Below are positions 41,206 through 48,396 of a stretch of 64,000 bases of DNA, piece by piece. The stretch lies in NCBI RefSeq assembly GCF_013410405.1, contig NZ_JACCFK010000001.1, forward strand, positions 2,294,001-2,358,000. Reading direction: 5' to 3'. Under the pieces are notes generated by a model. It made no database searches. It was not told where the DNA came from and saw nothing but the letters and a program-made list of their open reading frames with translations. The translations under genes and the position numbers were made by a program. Source of the DNA: Amycolatopsis endophytica (GTDB lineage: Bacteria > Actinomycetota > Actinomycetes > Mycobacteriales > Pseudonocardiaceae). Each line of letters begins with the position of its first letter. Within the stretch, counting starts at the first letter, position 1.

Positions 41206-42977
41206 GTCAGTCCCGTGCCGAAGGGGTAGCGGATCTGCCCGGCGTCCTCGCCTGCCGGGATGCCGACCGGCAGCTGGCCCTGCGGAGCGATCTCGCCCCG
41301 CAGCACCTTCGCCAGTGAAGTCATCGTCACATCCCGCCAGTCGTAGGTCGCCACCCAGGTCGGCACGTCGGCGAACCCGGCGTCGTACGGTTCCTGGATG
41401 CTCACGGCGATCACCGGTTTCCCCGTCGCGAGCAGTTCACGCACCAGGTCACCCTGAGCGGTGTCGGTGCGCAGGCCGTTGGTGAGCACGACGATCGTGT
41501 CGGCTTCGCCTGCCGCCGTCACCGCTTCCTCGATGGTGTCCGCGCCGGGTTTCGCCCCCGTCGACACCGCCGTTCCGCCGAGCCGGTCGGCCAGTGTCCG
41601 GACCGGTTCCGCCGGGTAACCCGGGTAGCCTGGGTTGTTCCAACCGGTCACCAGTACCTTCCCGGATTCCCGCAGGGGGAGCAGCCCGGCGTCGTTGCGC
41701 AGTACGGTCGTCGTCCGGTCGGTGATGGCCTGGATCTTCTCCAGGTTGCCCGGGCTGCCCACCTGCTTCACCGCGCGGGTGCTGACGATCGGCTTCGCCA
41801 CGATGCCGCGCTTCTCCTTCAGCCGGAGGATGCGCAGCACGCTCTGGTCGATCCGCTCCGCGGTGATGCGGCCGCTCTGCACCGCGTCGAGCACGCTGGT
41901 CACGGCGAGCTCCAGGTCGGGCGGCATCAGCATCTGGTCGACGCCCGCCTCCAGCGCCAGCACCGGGATCTCGGCGTCGGTGTGCAACTCGCGGACGCCC
42001 TGCATCTGCAGCGAGTCGGTCACGACCACGCCGTCGTAGTGCAGCTCGTCCCGCAGGATGCCGGTCAGGATCGGCTTCGACAGCGTCGCGGGCTCGCCGG
42101 AGGGGTCCAGGCTCGGAACCGTGATGTGCGCCGACATGATCGCGTCGGTGCCCGCGTCGATCGCGGCCTGGAACGGCGGCAGGTCGATCCTGCGCCACTC
42201 CTCCTCGGTGCGGTTGATGACCGGCAGCCCGGTGTGGCTGTCCGTGGCGGCGTCGCCGTGGCCGGGGAAGTGCTTGGCGGCGGCGGAGACGGTTTCCGTC
42301 GGCGGGCCGGAGTTCTGGTAGCCGTCGACCTCCGCGGCGACCATCTGCCCCGTCAGCGCGGGGTCGGCGGAGAACGACCGCGAGCCGATCACCGGGTTGA
42401 GCGGGTTGGAGTTGACGTCGGCGTCCGGCGCGAAGTCCTGGTTGATGCCCATCGCCCGCAGCTCGTGACCGTTCACCGTGGCGAGCTGCCGCGCGTCCTC
42501 GGCGTTGCGCCCCGCGCCGACGGCCATGCTCGACGGGTACTCCGTGGCAGGCGCGGCGATGCGCGTGACCCGGCCGCCTTCCTGGTCGGTCGAGACGATC
42601 AGCGGCACCTTCGCGCCCGTGCCGAGGGCGGCGCGCTGCAGGCCGTTCGAGAAGTTCGCGAGCTGCGCCGGATCGTCGACGTTGTCGGTGCCGGAGTTGT
42701 TGAAGTAGATGACCCCGCCCGGGTGGAACCGCTCGACCACCTGCGCGGGTGTGTCCACTCCGTACTTCTCCTGGTTGCCGGGGTCCGGCTGGTCGGCCGC
42801 CTTGCCCCAGACGTCGGCGACGAAGAGCTGCCCCACCTTGTCCTCGAGCGACATGCCCCGCAACGTCTGCTCGGCCCAGCTCTCCTGCCGCGCGGGTGCG
42901 GCGGAGGCCGCGCTGAGCGAGCTCACGCCGAGAACACCCACGACGATCGCGGCAAGCGCATGACTCCTCCGGCGCAT
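41199..42977 (-). CDS. nagZ: secreted beta-N-acetylglucosaminidase, GH3 (NagZ-like)
   Basis: A 592-residue exported GH3 enzyme. Sec signal residues 1-26. The NagZ hallmark KHFPGHGDAATDSHTGLP (His-Asp acid/base dyad loop) lies near residue 235, and the nucleophile Asp is in GVVVTDSLQMQGV near 320. A C-terminal GH3_C-like domain (from about 415) makes it longer than Gram-negative NagZ and like the B. subtilis enzyme. It removes GlcNAc, alternating with NamZ on chain ends. ATG 42977 has GGGGAGG about 8 nt before it. First gene of the nagZ-namZ-amidase unit. Confidence 0.92.
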   Translation of the reverse strand: MRRRSHALAAIVVGVLGVSSLSAASAAPARQESWAEQTLRGMSLEDKVGQLFVADVWGKAADQPDPGNQEKYGVDTPAQVVERFHPGGVIYFNNSGTDNVDDPAQLANFSNGLQRAALGTGAKVPLIVSTDQEGGRVTRIAAPATEYPSSMAVGAGRNAEDARQLATVNGHELRAMGINQDFAPDADVNSNPLNPVIGSRSFSADPALTGQMVAAEVDGYQNSGPPTETVSAAAKHFPGHGDAATDSHTGLPVINRTEEEWRRIDLPPFQAAIDAGTDAIMSAHITVPSLDPSGEPATLSKPILTGILRDELHYDGVVVTDSLQMQGVRELHTDAEIPVLALEAGVDQMLMPPDLELAVTSVLDAVQSGRITAERIDQSVLRILRLKEKRGIVAKPIVSTRAVKQVGSPGNLEKIQAITDRTTTVLRNDAGLLPLRESGKVLVTGWNNPGYPGYPAEPVRTLADRLGGTAVSTGAKPGADTIEEAVTAAGEADTIVVLTNGLRTDTAQGDLVRELLATGKPVIAVSIQEPYDAGFADVPTWVATYDWRDVTMTSLAKVLRGEIAPQGQLPVGIPAGEDAGQIRYPFGTGLTW

Positions 42978-43027
42978 CGCAAACCTCCCCTGTGGTGACC
43001 GCCGGCGGATCGAGCCGGCATTGGGGG

Positions 43028-43057
43028 AAGCTACTCAGTCGTTCCGGAGCAGGTCAA
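43028..43057 (-). promoter_or_regulatory. nagZ promoter
   Basis: TTGACC (43052-43057) and TAGCTT (43028-43033) on the minus strand with an 18-bp spacer; transcription would start near 43021. Confidence 0.6.
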
Positions 43058-43062
43058 CGACT
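43037..43062. promoter_or_regulatory. candidate MurR operator over the nagZ promoter
   Basis: AGTCGTT-N12-AACGACT, a perfect 7-bp inverted repeat overlapping the -35. Matching half-sites are found near murR. Confidence 0.55.
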
Positions 43063-43067
43063 GTCTT

Positions 43068-43089
43068 ACTTTCGGACGAGCCCGAAAGT
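43068..43089. promoter_or_regulatory. second dyad upstream of nagZ
   Basis: ACTTTCGG-N6-CCGAAAGT, a perfect 8-bp inverted repeat just upstream of the nagZ -35; an additional regulator site is possible. Confidence 0.5.
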
Positions 43090-43137
43090 GTCTTTCGGCG
43101 CCGGTCGCTCGATCGGCCCAACACCGAGGTGCGCACA

Positions 43138-43380
43138 GAAATGCGCGGGCGCCGCCAGTGGTGTCACTGGCGGCGCCCGCCCGCGCGGACTGCTCGGGTG
43201 ACCAAGCTGCAACTCGTGTCGTACCTGGTGGGGTCTCGGCGTCCGGCGTCCCGGTACGCAGTCCCTCGACGACAAGCCTCCCGCGGCGCGCTGCGCGTGG
43301 GTGCCCGGAGTCCGCGCACGGAGTTCTTCGGGGAGGAACGAGGCTCATCTTCGTCTCGTCCTTGGCCGCAAGATGTCCGC
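43138..43380 (-). ncRNA. candidate Ms1/MTS2823-like small RNA
   Basis: On the minus strand a promoter TTGAAG-N18-TACAAA (43416-43387) would start an RNA near 43380. The RNA begins GCGGAC, complementary to GTCCGC at 43190-43185, which lies just before a perfect 16-bp terminator hairpin. The result is a roughly 240-nt RNA with closed ends, as in 6S-like RNAs. It lies directly downstream of the HAD gene on the same strand, the position and orientation of the abundant MTS2823 (Ms1-type, RNA polymerase-binding) RNA next to Rv3661. No ORF here has family similarity. Sequence homology to Ms1 was not tested. Confidence 0.55.
43145..43180 (-). terminator. terminator of the candidate Ms1-like RNA
   Basis: GCGGGCGCCGCCAGTG and CACTGGCGGCGCCCGC form a perfect 16-bp stem with a 4-nt loop; minus-strand tail GCATTTCTG. 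Confidence 0.85.
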
Positions 43381-43386
43381 TCTCAC

Positions 43387-43416
43387 TTTGTAGCCCAGTG
43401 ACCGCGGTCACTTCAA
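43387..43416 (-). promoter_or_regulatory. promoter of the candidate small RNA
   Basis: TTGAAG (43411-43416) and TACAAA (43387-43392) on the minus strand, spacer 18 bp. Confidence 0.55.
43398..43411. promoter_or_regulatory. CRP-type palindrome
   Basis: GTGACCGCGGTCAC, a perfect palindrome of the form GTGA-N6-TCAC, inside the -35/-10 spacer of the candidate small-RNA promoter, where binding would block transcription. Confidence 0.65.
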
Positions 43417-43484
43417 GGGGTCGGACGGGTGCACCGGTACAGACGCTCGATCCGGTGATGAGAGCACCGTCAGCGACTAGGATT

Positions 43485-44327
43485 TCAAGCTCCGCCACGA
43501 CGTTTGCGCGCCAGGCCGTACCAGGTCGCCCCCGCCGCGGCGACCGCGCCGAGGCCCAGTCCGACCGCGAGGGTGGCAGGTGACGGCGCGGGGAAACGGG
43601 TGCGCAGCGACACCGGCTTCGTGAACTCCAGAACGGCCCAGCCGCGCTCGGCGGCGGACCGGCGCAGCAGGCGGTCGGGGTTCACGGCGTGCGCCTTGCC
43701 GACGGTCTCCAGCAGCGGCACGTCGGTGCTGGAATCGGAATAGGCATAACACTCCGCGAGGTCGTAGCCGTTTTCCGCGGCCAGTTGTTTCGCGGCGACC
43801 GCTTTCTGTTCCCCGTAGCAGTAGAAAGCGATTTCCCCCGAATAACGCCCGTCCACGATACCCATCCGGGTGGCGACGCTCCCGGTCGCGCCGAGCATCG
43901 CGGCGATCGGGGTGACCACCTCCTCGCCCGCGGCGGACAGCACGATCACGTCGTGGCCCTGCTCCTGGTGCCACGTGATCAGCTCGGCCGCCTCCGAGTA
44001 GACGAGCGGGTCGACGATGTCGTGCAGCGTCTCGTTCACGATCGCGCGTACCTGCGCGACGTCCCAGCCCGTGCACAGCGCGGAGATCTCGGCCCGCATC
44101 CGCTCCGTGCGGTCCTCGTCCGCGCCGGAGAGCGAGAAGACCAACTGCGCGTACGCGCTCTTCAGCGCCGCCCGCTTGCTGATCAGCCCCTCCCGCAGCA
44201 GCGGTTTGCTGAACGCGAGCGCGCTGGAGGAGGCGATGATCGTCTTGTCCAGGTCGAAGAAGGCCGCGACACCGGCTCCGGTCGCGGCGGGGAGATCGTT
44301 CGGCGGCGAGCTGGGAGGTTCTTCCAC
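43485..44327 (-). CDS. HAD-superfamily phosphatase (SerB/Rv3661-like)
   Basis: A 280-residue HAD IB hydrolase. Motif I is AFFDLDKTII (residues about 21-30), motif II VIVLSAAGEE, motif III/IV region YCYGEQKAVAAKQ ... CYAYSDSSTDVPLLE. A C-terminal hydrophobic segment (LAVGLGLGAVAAAGATWYG) followed by RKRRGG suggests membrane attachment. Similar proteins are labelled SerB-like or lysolipid phosphatases; substrate uncertain. GTG 44327 is chosen because TATCCT lies 6 nt before it. It is flanked by two small-RNA loci, the same order as around Rv3661. Confidence 0.85.
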   Translation of the reverse strand: MEEPPSSPPNDLPAATGAGVAAFFDLDKTIIASSSALAFSKPLLREGLISKRAALKSAYAQLVFSLSGADEDRTERMRAEISALCTGWDVAQVRAIVNETLHDIVDPLVYSEAAELITWHQEQGHDVIVLSAAGEEVVTPIAAMLGATGSVATRMGIVDGRYSGEIAFYCYGEQKAVAAKQLAAENGYDLAECYAYSDSSTDVPLLETVGKAHAVNPDRLLRRSAAERGWAVLEFTKPVSLRTRFPAPSPATLAVGLGLGAVAAAGATWYGLARKRRGGA

Positions 44328-44333
44328 GGCTTC

Positions 44334-44339
44334 AGGATA
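44334..44339 (-). promoter_or_regulatory. -10 of the HAD gene
   Basis: TATCCT on the minus strand, 6 nt before GTG 44327. Confidence 0.5.
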
Positions 44340-44483
44340 GGAGCAGGCGGGGCGTGCGCCCGTCAGGCGACCACGAACGGTCGCGGCCGGTCGGAAATTC
44401 GTTGTCCTGGCGGGAAATCGATTGCTGGTGCCGTTACCGAATTGTGGGTGTCGGAAGACACGTTGGGCGCCCGTCGCCGGAGT

Positions 44484-44489
44484 TACAGT
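44484..44489 (+). promoter_or_regulatory. -10 of the 6C RNA gene
   Basis: TACAGT; start expected near 44496. No good -35 at 17-18 bp was seen. Confidence 0.5.
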
Positions 44490-44495
44490 GGACCG

Positions 44496-44588
44496 CATCC
44501 GGTGTTCCCACCGGCGGTTCAGCCCAACCCCCCGGGGCTGAACCCACGGCGACCCCCGTCCCTCCCCCCTGGCGGGGGTCGCCCCTTT
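44496..44588 (+). ncRNA. 6C small RNA
   Basis: Two GC-rich hairpins, each with exactly six consecutive C in the loop, the feature that names the 6C family. Hairpin 1: GGTTCAGCCC (44516-44525) pairs with GGGCTGAACC (44535-44544), loop with C6 at 44528-44533. Hairpin 2: GGCGACCCCC (44548-44557) pairs with GGGGGTCGCC (44574-44583), C6 at 44564-44569, followed by CCTTT, and doubles as terminator. It lies just upstream of ssd on the same strand, the position of B11/6C RNA next to Rv3660c. In mycobacteria it affects growth genes through its C-rich loops. Confidence 0.92.
44548..44588 (+). terminator. 6C RNA terminator hairpin
   Basis: A 10-bp GC stem with a C6-containing loop and a CCTTT tail; part of the 6C structure. 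Confidence 0.8.
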
Positions 44589-44660
44589 GGTCACGCGCGG
44601 GCGCGAATCCTGCCACGGCCCACCGACAGTTCCGGTGCCGAACGCCGCCGCGGGCACGAG

Positions 44661-44687
44661 TTGTCCACATGACCCCGGTTGTCCACA
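44661..44687 (+). promoter_or_regulatory. tandem DnaA boxes
   Basis: TTGTCCACA at 44661-44669 and again at 44679-44687, same orientation, 18 bp apart, both perfect matches to the high-GC actinobacterial DnaA box. They lie about 85-110 bp before ssd. No oriC genes are near. Confidence 0.75.
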
Positions 44688-44771
44688 GGCGCGCCCGCCG
44701 CTTCTTGTGACGGCGCGGCGCCGGCACGACGGTGGAGTCAGGTCCGACACCGAATCCACCTGGGGGCACTC

Positions 44772-45845
44772 GTGAACCACATCCGTCCGCTCGTCGTCGC
44801 CCACGACGAGGTCATGCTCGACGAAATCCTGCGCGTCGCCGCGGCCGTCGGCTGCGAAACCCAGCGCGCGCCCGATCTGCTCGCCGCGCGGCCGCGCTGG
44901 CCGGACGCACCGCTGGTGCTGGTCGACGAACAGGCGGTCGACGGCGACGTCGAGCTGCCGCGCCGCCCCGGCGTCCTGCTGGTCACCAGAGGCGCGCCCG
45001 ACACGCAGACCTGGCAACGGGCCTTCCGGGCCGGGGTCCAGGACGTCGTGTCGCTGCCCGCGGACGAGACCACACTGGCCGCCGCGCTGGCCGACGTCGT
45101 CGAGGGGCCGGGAGCACCCGGCGGCCAGATCATCGGTGTGGTGGGCGGCCGCGGCGGCGCGGGCGCGTCCTGCCTCGCGGCGGTCACGGCACTGACCGCG
45201 TGCCGCCACGAGCCGGGTGGCCTGCTCGTGGACTGCGATCCGCTGTCCGGCGGGGTGGACGCGATGCTCGGGGCCGAGCACGCGGAAGGTCTGCGGTGGC
45301 CGGAACTCCGGCCCGGCGCCGGACGGCTGTCGATGCCCGCGCTGCTGAAGACCCTGCCCGAGTTCCGGTGCCGCGGTCTGCGGCTGCCGTTCCTGTCGTG
45401 CCACCGCAACGGCGATGGGCCGACCGGGCAGTCGGTGGCGGCCGTGGTCGAGGCGGGCCGCAGGGCCGGGCGCACGGTGGTGTGCGACCTGCCGCGGCAT
45501 CTGGACGGGCCGGGTCTGGCCGTCGTCGCCCGCGCCGACCTCGTGGTCGTGGTGATCCCCGCCGAGATGCGGGCCTGCCTCGCGGCCAAGCGGGTCCTGC
45601 ACCAGCTGGGCGACCCGGCCGACCGGGTGCGGCTCGTCGTGCGCGGCCCCGCCTCCGGCGACCTCGAGCCGAGTGTCGCGGCCGGCGCGGTGGGCGTGCC
45701 GCTGCTGACGTCCATGCGTGCCGAACGCCACCTCGACCGGGAGATCGAGGCGGGCCGGTTCGCGCCCCGTCCGCGCGGCGGTCTGTTCGACGCCGCGAGG
45801 CTGATCCTGGCCGAGGCTCAGGCCAAGCAGGTGGTGGCGGCGTGA
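44772..45845 (+). CDS. ssd: CpaE/MinD-like septum-site protein (Ssd)
   Basis: A 357-residue protein of the actinobacterial CpaE-like group found beside helicase/secretion genes (Rv3660c, Ssd). A receiver-like N-terminal domain (about 1-110) precedes a MinD-type ATPase fold. The P-loop reads GGRGGAGAS (125-133): both the signature Lys and the GKT Lys of KGGxGKT are missing, so ATP hydrolysis is doubtful. Later blocks GLLVDCDPLSGG (Walker A'-like Asp) and VVCDLPRHLD are kept. In mycobacteria Ssd affects septation and filamentation. GTG 44772 starts it; it overlaps tadA by four bases. Confidence 0.88.
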   Translation: MNHIRPLVVAHDEVMLDEILRVAAAVGCETQRAPDLLAARPRWPDAPLVLVDEQAVDGDVELPRRPGVLLVTRGAPDTQTWQRAFRAGVQDVVSLPADETTLAAALADVVEGPGAPGGQIIGVVGGRGGAGASCLAAVTALTACRHEPGGLLVDCDPLSGGVDAMLGAEHAEGLRWPELRPGAGRLSMPALLKTLPEFRCRGLRLPFLSCHRNGDGPTGQSVAAVVEAGRRAGRTVVCDLPRHLDGPGLAVVARADLVVVVIPAEMRACLAAKRVLHQLGDPADRVRLVVRGPASGDLEPSVAAGAVGVPLLTSMRAERHLDREIEAGRFAPRPRGGLFDAARLILAEAQAKQVVAA

Positions 45846-47005
45846 ACTTCGAACTGGTCGAACGGGTTCGCCTCCGGCTCGCGGGCAGTGGCGCGGGCAC
45901 CGATCCGGCGACGATGGCGGACGCGGTCCGGGCCGAGGCCGGCCGTCCCGTCGGGCACGCGGAGGTGCTGGACGCCCTGCGGGTCGTGCGGCAGGAGCTG
46001 GCCGGTGCCGGCCCCCTGGAACCGTTGCTCGCGTTGCCCGGGGTCACCGACGTGCTGGTCACCGGGCCGGACGAAGTCTGGGTCGACGGTTCCGAGGGGC
46101 TTCGCCGAACCGGTGTCCGGCTGCCGAGCGAGGATTCGGTGCGCCGCCTCGCGCAGCGGTTGGCGCTGGCTGCCGGGCGGAGGCTCGACGACGCGCAGCC
46201 GCACGTGGACGGCTGGTTGCCCGGAGTCGGGCCGCACGGTCGCGTCCGCCTGCACGCGGTGCTGCCACCGATCGCGGCCGACGGCACGTGCATCTCGTTG
46301 CGGGTCCTGCGCCCCGCCGTGCACGACCTGGCCGCGCTCCGCGAACTCGGGACGTTCGGCGACGACGGCGCCGAACTGGTCGAGTCCGTGGTCGCCGCCC
46401 GGCTGGCCTTCCTCGTCACCGGTGGCACCGGCGCGGGCAAGAGCACCCTCCTCGCGGCGATGCTCGGGGCGGTTCCGCCGTCCGAGCGGATCGTGTGCGT
46501 CGAGGACGCGGCCGAGCTCCAGCCGGCGCATCCGCAGTTCGTCCGGCTGATCGCCCGGCCCGCGAACATCGAAGGCGCGGGCGAGGTGGGCCTGCGGGAG
46601 CTGGTCCGCCAGGCGCTGCGGATGCGGCCGGACCGGCTCGTGGTCGGCGAGGTGCGCGGCCGGGAGGTGTGTGAGCTCCTGGCGGCGTTGAACACCGGTC
46701 ACGACGGCGGTGCGGGCACCCTGCACGCGAACTCCACGGCCGAGGTCCCGGCCCGGCTGGAAGCGCTCGCCGCGCTGGGCGGCCTGTCCCGTTCCGCGCT
46801 GCACAGCCAGCTCGCGGCGGCGGTTCAGGTCGTCCTCCACATGCGCCGGACCTCTTCCGGGCTGCGGGTGCTGTCCGAAGCCGGCGTGCTGAGCCGGAGC
46901 GACAACGGGGACGTCCGGGTGCTCCCGGTCTGGCAGGACGGTCAGTGGACCAAGCGGCGCGTGTTGTTCTCCGCCCTGATCGGACGAGGCAGGGGCCCAT
47001 GCTGA
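45842..47005 (+). CDS. tadA: TadA/CpaF secretion ATPase
   Basis: A 387-residue hexameric-type T2SS/T4P ATPase that powers Flp pilus assembly at the inner membrane. Walker A is GGTGAGKSTLL, the Asp box CVEDAAEL, Walker B RLVVGEVRG, and the His box GHDGGAGTLHANS. The N-terminal part (1-150) with VTDVLVTGPDEVWVD is the usual CpaF N domain. The start GTG overlaps the ssd stop (GTGA) and the stop overlaps tadB by seven bases. Matches Rv3659c. Confidence 0.93.
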   Translation: MNFELVERVRLRLAGSGAGTDPATMADAVRAEAGRPVGHAEVLDALRVVRQELAGAGPLEPLLALPGVTDVLVTGPDEVWVDGSEGLRRTGVRLPSEDSVRRLAQRLALAAGRRLDDAQPHVDGWLPGVGPHGRVRLHAVLPPIAADGTCISLRVLRPAVHDLAALRELGTFGDDGAELVESVVAARLAFLVTGGTGAGKSTLLAAMLGAVPPSERIVCVEDAAELQPAHPQFVRLIARPANIEGAGEVGLRELVRQALRMRPDRLVVGEVRGREVCELLAALNTGHDGGAGTLHANSTAEVPARLEALAALGGLSRSALHSQLAAAVQVVLHMRRTSSGLRVLSEAGVLSRSDNGDVRVLPVWQDGQWTKRRVLFSALIGRGRGPC

Positions 47006-47790
47006 CGCACACCGTGACCTGTGCGGCCGCGGCCCTCGCGTGCTGGCCGTCCGCGCGGGGTTCGACCGGGCGGTTGCGCGCCCTCGCTCCGCCGGTGACG
47101 GCGCGAATCCCGTTGCCTAGGAAAGCGCTTGCGCTCGGGCTGGTCCCGTTGTTGTTCCTGGTACCGCCCGCGGTGTCGATGGCGGGTGCGTTGCTGGGCT
47201 GGTCGGGGTGGCGACACTGGCGCGCCCGCCGTCGCGCGGCGTCGAGCCTCACGACGAGACGCGCGATGGCCGAGGCACTGCATGCGATGGTGGTCGACCT
47301 CCGGGCCGGAGCTCCGCCCGACCTGGCCGCCGAATCCGCCGCGGCAGACGCGCCGCGGCCGGTCGCGGAGCTCCTCGAAGTGATGGCCGGGGTGGTCCGG
47401 TTCGGCGGTGACCTCGCCGGCGCGCCGGCCTCCGTCGCTACCGCCGAACCGCTGGGCCAGGTGCGGGGACGGCTGGTGCGGGCCTGGGCACTGAGCCAGC
47501 GACACGGCCTGCCCCTGGCCGAACTCCTCGATGCGGTCCGCCGCGACATCACCGCTCATGTCCGGTTCGCCACGCAGGCCGGGGCGGCGATGTCCGGGCC
47601 CCGGTCCAGCGCGATGGTGCTCACCGCGTTGCCCGTGGTCGGGCTGCTGCTGGGCGAGGGGATGGGCGCACGACCGGTGCACGTCCTGTTCGCCACCCCG
47701 GGTGGGCAACTGCTCCTGCTGCTGGGAACCGTCCTGATCATCGCCGGAGTGGGCTGGAGCGCCCGCATCACGAGCGGTGGTGCGCGGTGA
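46999..47790 (+). CDS. tadB: TadB-like membrane protein (T2SSF domain)
   Basis: A 263-residue inner-membrane platform protein. N-terminal hydrophobic segments (about 1-15 and 45-70), a cytoplasmic T2SSF domain (ALHAMVVDLRAGAPPDLA ... LPLAELLDAVRRD) and two C-terminal membrane segments (MVLTALPVVGLLLGEGM; LLLLLGTVLIIAGVGW). It overlaps tadA by seven bases; its stop overlaps the tadC start. Matches Rv3658c in position. Confidence 0.87.
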   Translation: MLTHTVTCAAAALACWPSARGSTGRLRALAPPVTARIPLPRKALALGLVPLLFLVPPAVSMAGALLGWSGWRHWRARRRAASSLTTRRAMAEALHAMVVDLRAGAPPDLAAESAAADAPRPVAELLEVMAGVVRFGGDLAGAPASVATAEPLGQVRGRLVRAWALSQRHGLPLAELLDAVRRDITAHVRFATQAGAAMSGPRSSAMVLTALPVVGLLLGEGMGARPVHVLFATPGGQLLLLLGTVLIIAGVGWSARITSGGAR

Positions 47791-48362
47791 TGAGTGTCGT
47801 CGTGGCGCTGGTGGCCGCCGCGCTGCTCACCCTGCCCGGGCGGCCGGTTCCGGGACTACGCCTGGCCGCCCTGTTTCCGCGGCCGAGAGCTCCCGCGCCA
47901 CGGCGGCGGCGCCGGGCGAAGTCCGAGCCACTCGAACTCGCCGCGACCTGGGACCTCCTGGCCGCGTGCCTGCGAGCCGGGCAGCCGGTGCCTGCCGCGC
48001 TGAGAGCGGTGACCGAGGGTGTGAGCGGCCCGGAAGCGGACGCGCTGCGTGCGGCGGCCGGCCTGCTCGAACTCGGCGCCGACGCGGACGAGGGCTGGGC
48101 GCCCGCGATGGAATGCCCCGGCACGGCCGGGTTCGCTCGCGCCGCAAGACGAACCGCGCGCAGCGGAACAGCTCTCGCCGACGCGGCATCCGACCTGGCG
48201 CGCGAGATCCGCGCGGCGATGTCCGACCGGGCCGAGGCGCGGGCCCAGCGAGCGGGAGTGCTGATCACCGGGCCGCTGGGGCTCTGTTTCCTTCCGGCGT
48301 TCGTGTGCCTGGGAGTCGTCCCGGTCGTCCTCGGCCTCGCCGGACGCCTGGACGTGTTCTGA
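47790..48362 (+). CDS. tadC: TadC-like membrane protein (T2SSF domain)
   Basis: A 190-residue second platform protein, shorter than proteobacterial TadC. A signal-anchor-like N terminus (MSVVVALVAAALLTLPG), then a T2SSF helical domain (DLLAACLRAGQPVPAALRAVTEGVSGPEA) and a C-terminal membrane pair (GVLITGPLGLCFLPAFVCLGVVPVVLGL). ATG 47790 shares its A with the tadB stop; GTG 47787 is the alternative. Matches Rv3657c in position. Confidence 0.84.
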   Translation: MSVVVALVAAALLTLPGRPVPGLRLAALFPRPRAPAPRRRRRAKSEPLELAATWDLLAACLRAGQPVPAALRAVTEGVSGPEADALRAAAGLLELGADADEGWAPAMECPGTAGFARAARRTARSGTALADAASDLAREIRAAMSDRAEARAQRAGVLITGPLGLCFLPAFVCLGVVPVVLGLAGRLDVF

Positions 48363-48396
48363 CGATCCATCCACAGTAGACAAAGGGGAAAACGCC

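Noticed and set aside
43031..43498. 155-residue reading frame on the minus strand over the candidate small RNA
   Set aside because: No ribosome site, no recognisable family, and it would run through a strong terminator hairpin and two promoters.
45860..45875. LexA-like TCGAACGGGTTCG near the tadA start
   Set aside because: The arms are separated by too few bases and it lies in coding DNA.
45184..46695. 503-residue frame antisense to ssd-tadA
   Set aside because: Ser/Arg/Pro-rich shadow of two well-supported genes.
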